DNA of 32,930 nt. Origin: Planctomycetia bacterium. Its GTDB lineage: Bacteria; Planctomycetota; Phycisphaerae; FEN-1346. The stretch lies in the NCBI GenBank assembly GCA_003170085.1, contig PMZT01000055.1, forward strand, positions 1 to 32,930. The letters are read 5' to 3'. This document shows, piece by piece, positions 24,361-31,328 of this stretch. A program made the translations under genes and the position numbers. Within the stretch, counting starts at the first letter, position 1; every line of letters begins with the position of its first letter. Under the pieces are notes generated by a model that saw only the letters and a program-made list of their open reading frames with translations, was not told the origin of the DNA and ran no database searches.

Positions 24361-24445
24361 GGGTGGCACGGCCTCCCGATGTTGGGTGGCCGTGCGCCTC
24401 TCCGACGCAAGCACGGCCACGCAAAGGCGCGAGGCCGTGCCACCC
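24361..24445. repeat. REPIN-like palindromic element, GGGTGGCACGGCCTC type
   Basis: GGGTGGCACGGCCTC (24361-24375) and its exact reverse complement (24431-24445) form a 15-bp stem. An inner pair, TGGCCGTGC (24387-24395) and GCACGGCCA (24411-24419), gives a second symmetric stem. The architecture and GGGTGGCA ends match the element at 16861-16951 though the inner sequence differs. It follows ackA and may stabilise or end its transcript. Confidence 0.82.
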
Positions 24446-24760
24446 GTCAGCGTGTACTCACATACACCACAGGCAGTATCCCCCGCCGGCAAGCCCCAAC
24501 AGGAACATCTCCCGAAGCACTTGACCGTAATTTCTGCGACGCCTGGGATAATAGTATAAGTTCCGCGAGAGAATTGTCGAATAACAGCTTGTTACTGATG
24601 CTTAGATGGCGGGAACGGCCGGTCCCCGTGGGAGCGGGGGGCGACCGGGGTGTGACTATACGTAGCCATGCCTGTCGGGCCGGGTCCTCACGGGGTTGAG
24701 ATGGTGCGGGAACCGGAAAGCAGGCCGCCGTGAGCTTCATGCGGCGCCGGGGGAAGTGGA
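24446..24760 (+). promoter_or_regulatory. Long leader of the first PEP-CTERM gene, with possible promoter and hairpin
   Basis: This 315-nt gap holds no gene. TTGACC at 24521-24526 with GATAAT at 24547-24552 is a possible promoter, but the 20-nt spacer is too long for comfort. TATAAG at 24555 is an alternative -10. Further on, CCGGTC (24619-24624) pairs with GACCGG (24643-24648) around an inner CCCCG/CGGGG stem, so the leader can form a strong hairpin. No known riboswitch consensus was recognised. GGGGGAAG at the end is the ribosome binding site. Confidence 0.35.
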
Positions 24761-25414
24761 ATGCGCTGTCTCTTAGGTACGATATCGTTTGCGGCCATCC
24801 TGCTTTGCCTTCCATCGCCGGCATCCGCGGGGCTGATCTACAATGACCCTGCCGCCATGACCGGCTGGCACGGCCAGGCTACGTATTATGCCGCGGACGC
24901 CGTTTACACGCTGAACGTCGAGGTGGACTACGCCGTGTACGCGCCCGGCAACTACACGGGCACCGATCCGTCGAACGGCTCGCGCTATGTGTATGTCTAC
25001 CAGATGATGAATACGATCAACCCGGCTTCGGTCGAGGTCTCCACGTTCCGCGTGGGGCTCATGCGGGGCAGCCAGGCCCAGAACATCGGCACCGACACGA
25101 CCGGCCCGGGCCTCGTGGCGGGCGTGCCGCCGTATTCCAGCATCGTCGGCCCGACGAGCGGCCGCTGGAGTTTCGGCTCCGAAACCGACCCGACGCATTA
25201 TCCCGTCATCGACTACAGCGCGACGGCCAGTTCGGGCCACTCCGAGACGCTCCTCTTTACAAGCCCGTTCGGACCCACCTGGATGAGCAGCACCGTGGCC
25301 GACGGCGGCCTGTCGAACGTCCAACCGCTGCCGTCGCCGGTGCCTGAACCCGCAACGCTTGCGCTGCTGGCCGTGGGCGCATGCCTGGGGGTCTCGCGGC
25401 GCCGCCGAACTTAG
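24761..25414 (+). CDS. PEP-CTERM sorting domain protein, copy 1
   Basis: This 217-aa exported protein has a signal peptide (1-23, ASA-G). The C-terminus, VPEPATLALLAVGACLGVSRRRR, is a PEP-CTERM tripartite anchor: VPEP motif, hydrophobic segment and Arg cluster, recognised by an exosortase that is not in this window. The middle domain has WHGQATYYAADAVYTLNVEV, VDYAVYAPGNYTG and YVYVYQMMNTINPASVEVST. It looks beta-rich. The next gene has the same layout and clear similarity over the whole length, so they are tandem paralogs. GGGGGAAG lies about 5 nt before the ATG. Such proteins are usually delivered to the outer surface or biofilm matrix. I do not recognise the domain as a named family. Confidence 0.88.
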   Translation: MRCLLGTISFAAILLCLPSPASAGLIYNDPAAMTGWHGQATYYAADAVYTLNVEVDYAVYAPGNYTGTDPSNGSRYVYVYQMMNTINPASVEVSTFRVGLMRGSQAQNIGTDTTGPGLVAGVPPYSSIVGPTSGRWSFGSETDPTHYPVIDYSATASSGHSETLLFTSPFGPTWMSSTVADGGLSNVQPLPSPVPEPATLALLAVGACLGVSRRRRT

Positions 25415-25771
25415 GATGATCGGGCGCCCACACTGGAGCGGTTATCCGGTTGGGTGCGAACGTCCCGCTTATTTTTCCGTACGCCTTTTCGTAATGTCGA
25501 GCAACGTTCTGTAACATTCCTCCGTCCCCTGCCAATGCACAACCTGCCGTGCCACAAGCACTTAGAGGCACCCCAGGAGAATCGTGCATCGTGCCGGTTG
25601 CCCGAGGGGTCCGCATCCGTAGACTCTCTGTTGGACTGCGGCGCGGGCGGTGCGTGAGCGCTGGCCGTAAGTAACGCTTTCGCCCGCCGCGAACGCCTGG
25701 CGATGAGGAACTGGCATCCGCCTCTGCCTCTCGCCAAGGCGGCGTCGCTACACGGAGGGTCGAGCACCGTG
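25415..25771 (+). other. Gene-free gap before the second PEP-CTERM gene
   Basis: This 357-nt gap separates the tandem paralogs. I see no gene, recognised RNA motif or convincing promoter in it. GGAGGG (25754-25759) near its end is the ribosome binding site of the next gene. It shows no extended match with the leader of the first paralog, so the two genes were not duplicated together with their upstream region, or those regions have since diverged. Confidence 0.4.
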
Positions 25772-26407
25772 ATGACAAAACGCGTTCTGTTCGTCGGCCT
25801 GCTGGCGCTCGTATTGTTCCCTGCGCTCGCCTCGGGGGCACTGCTGTCACAGGATCCCAATGCCCTCTCCGCATGGCACGGGCGGCAGACCTACGACGTC
25901 ACCGACGGCTATTACCGCCTGAACGTGGCGGTGGACTATGCCGTCTATGCGCCGGGCTCTTACAACGCGGCCGGCGATCCGTCGGGCGGGACGGAATACG
26001 TCTATGCCTACGAGATTATCAATACGGTCAACTCATCGTCGGTTGAGGTCAGCACCTTCGGCGTGGGCATCGCCCCTGGGGCCGTCGCGGGGAACATTGG
26101 GGTCGACATAACGGCCGGCGCGCCGGGCCTCTCGGGCGGCATCCTGCCCTCGCAGAAGTTCTTCGCGACGTCGGGCGCCCACTGGGGCTTCGACACGAAC
26201 CTCATCAATCCCGGCGACTACTCCACCATCCTCCTCTTTACGAGCCCGCAGGCGCCCCAGTGGATGACGGGCTCGGTGGCCGACGGCGGCCTTTCGCAGC
26301 AGCAGGACTTGCCGTCTCCGCTGCCGGAGCCTGCCACGTTCGGCTTCCTGGCGCTCGGCGGCCTGATCATGATCTTCAAGCGCAGGCGGGCGCGCAAGGG
26401 CAAGTAG
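25772..26407 (+). CDS. PEP-CTERM sorting domain protein, copy 2
   Basis: This 211-aa paralog of the previous gene has a signal peptide (1-21, ASG-A), the same WHGRQTYDVTDGYYRLNVAV and VDYAVYAPGSYN segment, a similar YVYAYEIINTVNSSSVEVST, and TILLFTSPQAPQWMTGSVAD matching TLLFTSPFGPTWMSSTVAD of copy 1. It ends LPEPATFGFLALGGLIMIF then KRRRARKGK, a PEP-CTERM anchor. The start is ATG 25772; a GTG one codon earlier (25769) has better spacing from GGAGGG and is equally possible. An open frame extends further upstream but lacks signal features. The pair probably makes related surface components. The gene is followed by a strong hairpin and is convergent with the Gfo/Idh/MocA gene. Confidence 0.87.
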   Translation: MTKRVLFVGLLALVLFPALASGALLSQDPNALSAWHGRQTYDVTDGYYRLNVAVDYAVYAPGSYNAAGDPSGGTEYVYAYEIINTVNSSSVEVSTFGVGIAPGAVAGNIGVDITAGAPGLSGGILPSQKFFATSGAHWGFDTNLINPGDYSTILLFTSPQAPQWMTGSVADGGLSQQQDLPSPLPEPATFGFLALGGLIMIFKRRRARKGK

Positions 26408-26442
26408 GCCCCGGGCGCAGCCGCGTCAACGGTATGAAACTG

Positions 26443-26472
26443 TGCGCGGCGGGTCGGGAGACCCGCCGCGCA
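26443..26472. terminator. Perfect GCGGGTC hairpin, probable bidirectional terminator and dispersed repeat
   Basis: TGCGCGGCGGGTC (26443-26455) and GACCCGCCGCGCA (26460-26472) form a 13-bp perfect stem with a 4-nt loop between convergent genes. A's follow on the plus strand rather than a long U-tract. A near-copy with one mismatch lies at 28043-28070 on the other side of the oxidoreductase gene, so this is also a repeat family. Confidence 0.65.
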
Positions 26473-26513
26473 AAACCTCGAAAACAATACCGTCACTTCA
26501 GCCGCCGGTCGCG

Positions 26514-27971
26514 TCAGGCCTTGACGTCCCAGAACTTCTTGCGATACGCGCGATGGATGAGCGGGTCGGCCTCCGGCGTGCCCGGGCACTTCAGCGTCTT
26601 CGGGTCCCACTGGACCTTCTTGCCCAGCCGCACGGTGATGTTGCCCAGGAGCATCGCCTCGACCAGCGGGCCGCCGTACGTGAAGTTCGACTTCGGGAAG
26701 TCCCACGGCTTCTCGCCCTTGCAGGCCATGACGAATTCGGTCTGGTGGCCGGGCGACTTCTCGATCTTCTCGATCTTCTGCATTTCGTCGTGCTTGAATG
26801 CCTCCATGCGGGCGGTGGGGATGAGTCGCGGAGACTCGCTGTAATCGCCCTCCGACAGAAGCTTGCCCTTCGTGCCGATGAAGAGACTGCCGGATTTCCC
26901 GAGTTGCCTCTTATCCTCCGGCCCCTTCTTCTTGCCCTTCTTGCCTTTCGTATCCGCCGGCTCCGCCGGGGCCTCTTTGCTCGCCTCGATGGCCGGGTCG
27001 TTCTTGACCTCGTCGGGCACGTCGGGCTTCAGGCCGCCCTCGTACCAGTACGCCGTGAAGGCGGGGCGCTTGCCGTCGGCGCTCGGGCCGAATTCCCACT
27101 TCACGACCATCTGCTTCGGCCACGTCTCGGTCCCGAGATCGACCACGTTGACCGGCTCGCACGACAGCGGCGCCACCGGGGCCATCGACCACCAGACGCT
27201 GTCCCACGTGTGGCAGCCCATGTCGCCGACGGCCCCGCAGCCGTACTCGAACCAGCCGCGCCACTTAAACCGATGGACGGGGCTCTCGCCCTTCTCGTTG
27301 ACGAAGTACGGCCGCTCCGGCGCGACGCCCAGCCAGGCGTCCCAGTTGAGCGTCTCCGGCACCGGGGCTTCCTTGAACGGCCCCATCTTGCCCTGCGGCC
27401 AGATGGGCCGGTTCGTCCATGTGTGGACCTCCTTGACCGTGCCGATGGCGCCCGACCGGACCCACTCGACGATGCGGCGGATGTACTCGTTGGCGTGGCC
27501 CTGGTTGCCCATCTGCGTGGCCACCTTCTTCTGCTTTGTCAGCTCGGCCAGCGTGCGGGCCTCCCAGATGCCGTGCGTCATCGGCTTCTCGCAGTAGCAG
27601 TGTTTGCCCAGCGAGACGGCCGTGTACGCAACCGGGAAATGCGTGTGATCGGGCGTGGCAACGACGACGGCGTCGATCTTCTTCGCCATCTCATCGAAAA
27701 GCTTGCGCCAGTCGTCGAACTTCTTGGCGCCCGGATACTTGGCGCCCACCTCCTCGACGATCTTGCGATCGGCGTCGCAGATGGCCACCAGTTCCTCGGC
27801 CGACGCCCAGCCGTGGTGCGCTGCGCCGCGGCCGCCCACCCCGACGTTCGCAAACCTCACCTTGGCGTTCTGGGCATACGTCCGCGCCGACCACGGGTTG
27901 GCGAGGATAACGATCCCGGCCCCCGCCACCGCCCCCTTCAGAAGCCCGCGACGAGTGATCCGATCGACCAT
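26514..27971 (-). CDS. Tat-exported Gfo/Idh/MocA family oxidoreductase
   Basis: This 485-aa protein starts with a twin-arginine signal, ITRRGLLKGAVAGAGIVILA (residues 5-24), so it is exported folded, with its NAD(P) cofactor, across the inner membrane. The Rossmann part has VGVGGRG (43-49), CDAD near 65-68, VVVATPDHTH (102-111) and the EKP motif at 128-130 (CEKPMTHG). The second part has the typical W-rich sheet region, WNWDAWLG-like LNWDAWLG and GDMGCHTWD. A lysine- and alanine-rich insert (about 331-356) is unusual. Known exported homologs act on sugars, inositols or glycosides; the substrate here is unknown. GGAGG lies 8 nt before the ATG at 27971, which fixes the start; the frame extends upstream into a group II intron remnant. 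It is convergent with the PEP-CTERM gene. Confidence 0.9.
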   Translation of the reverse strand: MVDRITRRGLLKGAVAGAGIVILANPWSARTYAQNAKVRFANVGVGGRGAAHHGWASAEELVAICDADRKIVEEVGAKYPGAKKFDDWRKLFDEMAKKIDAVVVATPDHTHFPVAYTAVSLGKHCYCEKPMTHGIWEARTLAELTKQKKVATQMGNQGHANEYIRRIVEWVRSGAIGTVKEVHTWTNRPIWPQGKMGPFKEAPVPETLNWDAWLGVAPERPYFVNEKGESPVHRFKWRGWFEYGCGAVGDMGCHTWDSVWWSMAPVAPLSCEPVNVVDLGTETWPKQMVVKWEFGPSADGKRPAFTAYWYEGGLKPDVPDEVKNDPAIEASKEAPAEPADTKGKKGKKKGPEDKRQLGKSGSLFIGTKGKLLSEGDYSESPRLIPTARMEAFKHDEMQKIEKIEKSPGHQTEFVMACKGEKPWDFPKSNFTYGGPLVEAMLLGNITVRLGKKVQWDPKTLKCPGTPEADPLIHRAYRKKFWDVKA

Positions 27972-28042
27972 GAGTTTCGTCCTCCGTACCTGGTCCTGAG
28001 GCCTTGCCACAACGCAATTCGTGACTTTGCACTCTTGATTTA

Positions 28043-28070
28043 GCGCAGCGGGTCTCCGCACCCGCCGCGC
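28043..28070. repeat. GCGGGTC hairpin, second copy
   Basis: GCGCAGCGGGT (28043-28053) pairs with ACCCGCCGCGC (28060-28070) with one mismatch, and its reverse strand closely matches the hairpin at 26443-26472, including the GGAGACCCGC part. The two copies flank the oxidoreductase gene in inverse orientation. It lies upstream of the start codon of that gene, so it may be in its leader or promoter region. Confidence 0.7.
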
Positions 28071-28142
28071 AAAGCTGCATTGTACCGATACCTCACTGCC
28101 GGTTTGAACGCGCCGCCGGTCCGCAAGTTCTATCATTGGCAT

Positions 28143-28440
28143 AGGTAAGCCCTCGCGGGCTACCGTGCTCTTGGCCGCATTGACCTTGAGCTTCAGCCTC
28201 TTGGCGATGAAGTGCTCGATGCACGCCCGCCGGATTTACAGCCGCGACGCTCGATGGAAATGGACTTCGCGGCCGTTTGCCCGCTCGTCCCGCCACGCCT
28301 GCCTCGTATCCGGTTCTTGTTCATCGGGCCGCATCTTCGCTATCGCTTCCTTCAGACGACGCCTCGCGACGCCGCCCTTGCGAGTCGCTTGCCCTTCACC
28401 CCCATCAGGTTGGGCGGAGGACTTGCACCTCCAAGCTGCC
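28143..28440 (-). mobile_element. Group II intron remnant with reverse-transcriptase fragment
   Basis: Reading the minus strand from about 28230, the sequence encodes IEHFIAKRLKLKVNAAKSTV followed by AREGL. This matches the F-x-x-KRLKLKVNxxKSxVARP segment just before the end of the RT domain in group II intron reverse transcriptase/maturases. No start, palm YADD region or X domain is present. The sequence before it on that strand (28440 to 28235) has stem-forming GGAGGTGCAAGTCCTCC and a GAACAAGAACCGGATACGAGGC block that looks like intron RNA domain I/II sequence. The element would then be internally deleted. The RT piece is firm by pattern; the RNA-domain call is inference. It lies in the 543-nt gap between the oxidoreductase and the pseudopilin gene. 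Confidence 0.6.
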
Positions 28441-28455
28441 TAACATGCCCGGCGC

Positions 28456-28491
28456 ACAAAAGGACGGCTCCGACGCATGCCGGAGCCGTCC
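28456..28491 (-). terminator. Rho-independent terminator of the pseudopilin gene
   Basis: On the minus strand GGACGGCTCCG, an 8-nt loop, and CGGAGCCGTCC form an 11-bp stem (28491-28462), followed by TTTTGTG. It lies 24 nt after the pseudopilin stop codon and has the form of an intrinsic terminator. Confidence 0.8.
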
Positions 28492-28514
28492 GGGGTGTCT
28501 GTCGGTCCCGCAAG

Positions 28515-29474
28515 TTACGGAACCAGGAACGAATCGGAACTCGAGCCAGACGTCAGCATCGCTTTGCCATCGTACGACGCGTCATCGTCACACGGCGTGA
28601 TCGTGTCTAACTCGGTGGGCTTGAGGACCGTGCTGCTGGCCTTCTGCTTGATCCAGATGTTGTCATAGGCCGTGCCGGCATACGGATGTTCCTTCCAATC
28701 CACGTGCCCATCCGCGTAGAGGACGTTCTGGCCCTTGAACTTGTGGTTGGGGCTGTTCAACTGCCAGGCGTTCTTGATGCCCTCGGCGCCAAGCGACACG
28801 TTCCAGGTCCGCGTGTCGTCGGAATCCTCGTAGTGGGGCTTCGTGAGGAGGTACGTATCCGTCTTCGCATCGGTCCCGCTTACGAGTCCGCCCTTGGCGT
28901 AGTAGTCGCGGCGCATCGGGTTGACATCCGCCGCCACGGCGTAAGACGTGGACTGGGCGGCCACCGTCTCCGTCAGGCTGTACTTCCCAAGGACGTTCTG
29001 GTAGGAGTAACTGACGTAAGAATCGCCCCTGAAGTCCCGCAACTGGGCTGCGTTGACCACCGTGGAATCCCTCAGGTTTCCGGCCGAGGGGCACATAAAC
29101 ACGTCCACCGACAGGCCCTGGTTGGCAATGAGCGTCCAGAAGTTGGCGGTGTTGGAGTTCACATCGGTGCCGGTGGCGTCGGTCGGGTCGCCCGTGGGGG
29201 TCGACGACGACCCAGGCAGGTCCTTGTCGGTGCGGGTCTCACCGATCTTCTCCCAACTCGCGGACTTATCCGTGTACACCTTCGGCCATTTTTGCCGGTG
29301 GTTCGACGCCCACGTGCGGCAGGCCAGTCCGATTTGCTTCAGATTGCTCTTACAGGAGGCCCGGTTGGCCGACTCCATCGCGCCGCCGACGGCGGGGAGC
29401 AGCAGGGCCGCGAGCAGGCCGATGATCGTAACGACCACCAGGAGCTCGATCAGCGTAAAGCCCTTGCGTTTCAT
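28515..29474 (-). CDS. Type II secretion/pilus-type pseudopilin, DUF1559 and H-X9-DG-like
   Basis: This 319-aa protein starts [20 protein letters not shown], the class III signal for prepilin peptidase: cleavage after Gly5, methylated Phe6, and Glu at mature position 5. The hydrophobic helix runs 7-28. A conserved [21 protein letters not shown] segment follows, as in planctomycete pseudopilins. Near the C-terminus [18 protein letters not shown] resembles the H-X9-DG motif, but here there are ten residues between His and Asp. Such proteins are abundant in planctomycetes and are assembled at the cell envelope; a specific function is not known. GGAG lies 9 nt before the ATG. A strong promoter about 180 nt upstream and the terminator after the gene make it a single-gene unit. 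Confidence 0.9.
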   Translation of the reverse strand: MKRKGFTLIELLVVVTIIGLLAALLLPAVGGAMESANRASCKSNLKQIGLACRTWASNHRQKWPKVYTDKSASWEKIGETRTDKDLPGSSSTPTGDPTDATGTDVNSNTANFWTLIANQGLSVDVFMCPSAGNLRDSTVVNAAQLRDFRGDSYVSYSYQNVLGKYSLTETVAAQSTSYAVAADVNPMRRDYYAKGGLVSGTDAKTDTYLLTKPHYEDSDDTRTWNVSLGAEGIKNAWQLNSPNHKFKGQNVLYADGHVDWKEHPYAGTAYDNIWIKQKASSTVLKPTELDTITPCDDDASYDGKAMLTSGSSSDSFLVP

Positions 29475-29657
29475 TTTGCTTTCTCCGATTTTTTGGCGCC
29501 TGAAGCGCCGGTGATGAGAATGAGAATAACGCCGATGGTCTGCTTTTCACATCTTGATACGGGTCTGGACGGAGATTGGGTTCCCTTGGCCTCCCTTTCC
29601 TTCGCCCCCGCGGTAGGACTGATTCTCTGCTCGCCCTCGACAGACACCACCACGTAC

Positions 29658-29686
29658 ATTATGGACCGAACCCCGTGGCCTGTCAA
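29658..29686 (-). promoter_or_regulatory. Promoter of the pseudopilin gene
   Basis: On the minus strand TTGACA (29686-29681) and CATAAT (29663-29658) are separated by 17 nt, the best promoter in the window. Transcription would start near 29651, leaving a leader of about 177 nt. That leader holds a small GGCGC/GCGCC hairpin (29495-29510 region) shortly before the ribosome binding site; I see no known riboswitch. The rest of the 401-nt gap shows a C-rich stretch at 29750-29785 without symmetry that I could resolve. Confidence 0.7.
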
Positions 29687-29810
29687 ACCCAAATGTTGCA
29701 GAAAAGCAACAGAGCGGCTGCCCGGCGGTGAGAGAACATCCTGTCGACCGGCCCCCTGGGGCCCCACCGGCCCACTGTCCCCTCAAAACTCTTGTCGCCG
29801 GCCCCTCGGT

Positions 29811-29841
29811 TTGATACCCTTCGCACGTTGCACCGTATTAT
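29811..29841 (+). promoter_or_regulatory. Candidate promoter of the UDP-sugar pyrophosphorylase gene
   Basis: TTGATA (29811-29816) and TATTAT (29836-29841) are separated by 19 nt, a little long. The -10 is strong. Transcription would start near 29848, leaving a leader of about 28 nt with AAAGGAAA as ribosome binding site before the GTG at 29876. Confidence 0.4.
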
Positions 29842-29875
29842 CATAGCGCGACCCGCGGTTAATGAAAGGAAACCC

Positions 29876-31318
29876 GTGACGCCAGCCGCCCAGGACGAAC
29901 ATGCCATTCGCCGCCGTGTCGCCGATGCCGGCCAGGACCACGTTTTCCGTTTTTGGAACGAGTTGCCCGAGGACAGCCGCCGGCAGTTCCTCGAACAACT
30001 GGCCGAGGTGGATTTCGAGGAACTCGGCGAACTCATCGCCGAACACGTGACGAATCGCCGGCCGATCGCCCTGCCGCCGGACCTCGAGCCGGCACCGTAC
30101 ATCGCCCTGCCCGTGACGGAGGACGACCAGCGCCGCCGCGAGCGGGCGAGGCAGATCGGCGAGGAGATTCTGGCCTCGAACAAGGTGGCGGCATTCACGG
30201 TCGCGGGCGGCCAGGGCACACGACTGGGCTATGACGGGCCGAAGGGCGCGTTTACCGTCGGCCCCGTCTCGGGGCGGCCGCTCTTCCAGATCTTTGCCGA
30301 GTCGCTCGGGGCCGCGCGGCGGGCGTACGGCGTCTCCATCCCGTGGTACATCATGACCAGCCGCGCCAACGACCGCGAGACGCGCGATTTTTTCGATGCT
30401 CACAATTGCTTCAACCTGGCGCGCACCGAGATCAAGTTCTTCACGCAGGGGATGATGCCCGCGGTCGATAAGCAGGGCAAGCTCATCCTCGCACGGAAGG
30501 ACTCGCTGGCGTGGAGCCCGGACGGCCACGGCGGCTCGATCCGGGCGCTGGCCCGTAGCGGCATGTTGGCCGACATGGCGGCGCGCGGCATCGAGTACAT
30601 CAGCTATTTCCAGGTGGACAACCCGCTCGTGCCGCCGGTCGATCCCGTCTTCATCGGGTTCCATGCCGAGGCCCGGAGCGACATGTCGAGCAAGATGGCC
30701 CGCAAACGCGACCCAAAGGAGAAGATCGGCGCCTTCTGCCTCTCGCACGGCCGCTTGCACGTGATCGAGTACAGCGACCTGCCCGACACGCTGGCCATGG
30801 CCCGCAACCCGGACGGCGGCCTCAAGTTCCCCGCCGGCAGCATCGCGATTCATATTCTGTCGCGATCGTTCGTCGAGCGCCTCGGCTCGGGCAAGCGATT
30901 CGCCCTGCCGTTCCACCGGGCCGAAAAGAAGATCGCGTATGTGGACGAGAAGGGCAATCCTCAGACGCCCAGCCAACCCAACGGCATCAAGTTCGAGACG
31001 TTCGTCTTCGATGCGCTCCCCATGGCCGAGCGGCCGGTGGTGCTGGAGATCGAGCGGCAACACGAGTTCAGCCCCGTCAAGAACGCTACCGGCGAGGACA
31101 GCCCCGACATGGCCCGCCGCGACATGATCCGCATGGCCGCCGAGTGGTTCGAGCAGGCAGGCGTGCCCGTGCCGCGCGACGCCGGCGGCGAGCCCAAGTT
31201 CAAGATCGAGATCAGTCCGCTGGCGGCACGCAATGCGGAGGAACTCAAGGCCCTCATCGCCCGCCAGGGGATCCGCGGCATCGGCGGCGACCTGTACATC
31301 GGGCCTGAAGACGTGTAG
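29876..31318 (+). CDS. UDP-N-acetylglucosamine/UDP-sugar pyrophosphorylase (UDPGP family)
   Basis: This 480-aa cytoplasmic nucleotidyltransferase belongs to the eukaryotic-type UDPGP family (PF01704), which joins UTP and a sugar-1-phosphate, most often GlcNAc-1-P. It has AFTVAGGQGTRLGYDGPKG (about 106-124), the nucleotide-binding signature of UAP1-like enzymes. IPWYIMTSRAND, FTQGMMPA, SPDGHGG, YFQVDNPLVP and KFETFVFDALP follow in the order seen in UAP1. The N-terminal helix region (1-85) also matches. The start is the GTG at 29876 with AAGGA about 5 nt upstream; a TTG start 84 nt earlier has no support. Bacterial members of this family are known in planctomycetes and chlamydiae. It would feed cell-wall or lipid A precursor synthesis. 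It is convergent with queA, with only 10 nt between the stops. Confidence 0.9.
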   Translation: MTPAAQDEHAIRRRVADAGQDHVFRFWNELPEDSRRQFLEQLAEVDFEELGELIAEHVTNRRPIALPPDLEPAPYIALPVTEDDQRRRERARQIGEEILASNKVAAFTVAGGQGTRLGYDGPKGAFTVGPVSGRPLFQIFAESLGAARRAYGVSIPWYIMTSRANDRETRDFFDAHNCFNLARTEIKFFTQGMMPAVDKQGKLILARKDSLAWSPDGHGGSIRALARSGMLADMAARGIEYISYFQVDNPLVPPVDPVFIGFHAEARSDMSSKMARKRDPKEKIGAFCLSHGRLHVIEYSDLPDTLAMARNPDGGLKFPAGSIAIHILSRSFVERLGSGKRFALPFHRAEKKIAYVDEKGNPQTPSQPNGIKFETFVFDALPMAERPVVLEIERQHEFSPVKNATGEDSPDMARRDMIRMAAEWFEQAGVPVPRDAGGEPKFKIEISPLAARNAEELKALIARQGIRGIGGDLYIGPEDV

Positions 31319-31328
31319 GACGTCTGGC

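Noticed and set aside
24446-24760. Cyclic-di-GMP riboswitch before the PEP-CTERM gene
   Set aside because: No CGCAAAGCC/GGUAGC-type core was found; only a generic GC-rich hairpin.
25690-25771. Sigma-54 promoter (TGGCAT then TCTGC) before the second PEP-CTERM gene
   Set aside because: The spacing is one base off and the TTGC half is not matched.
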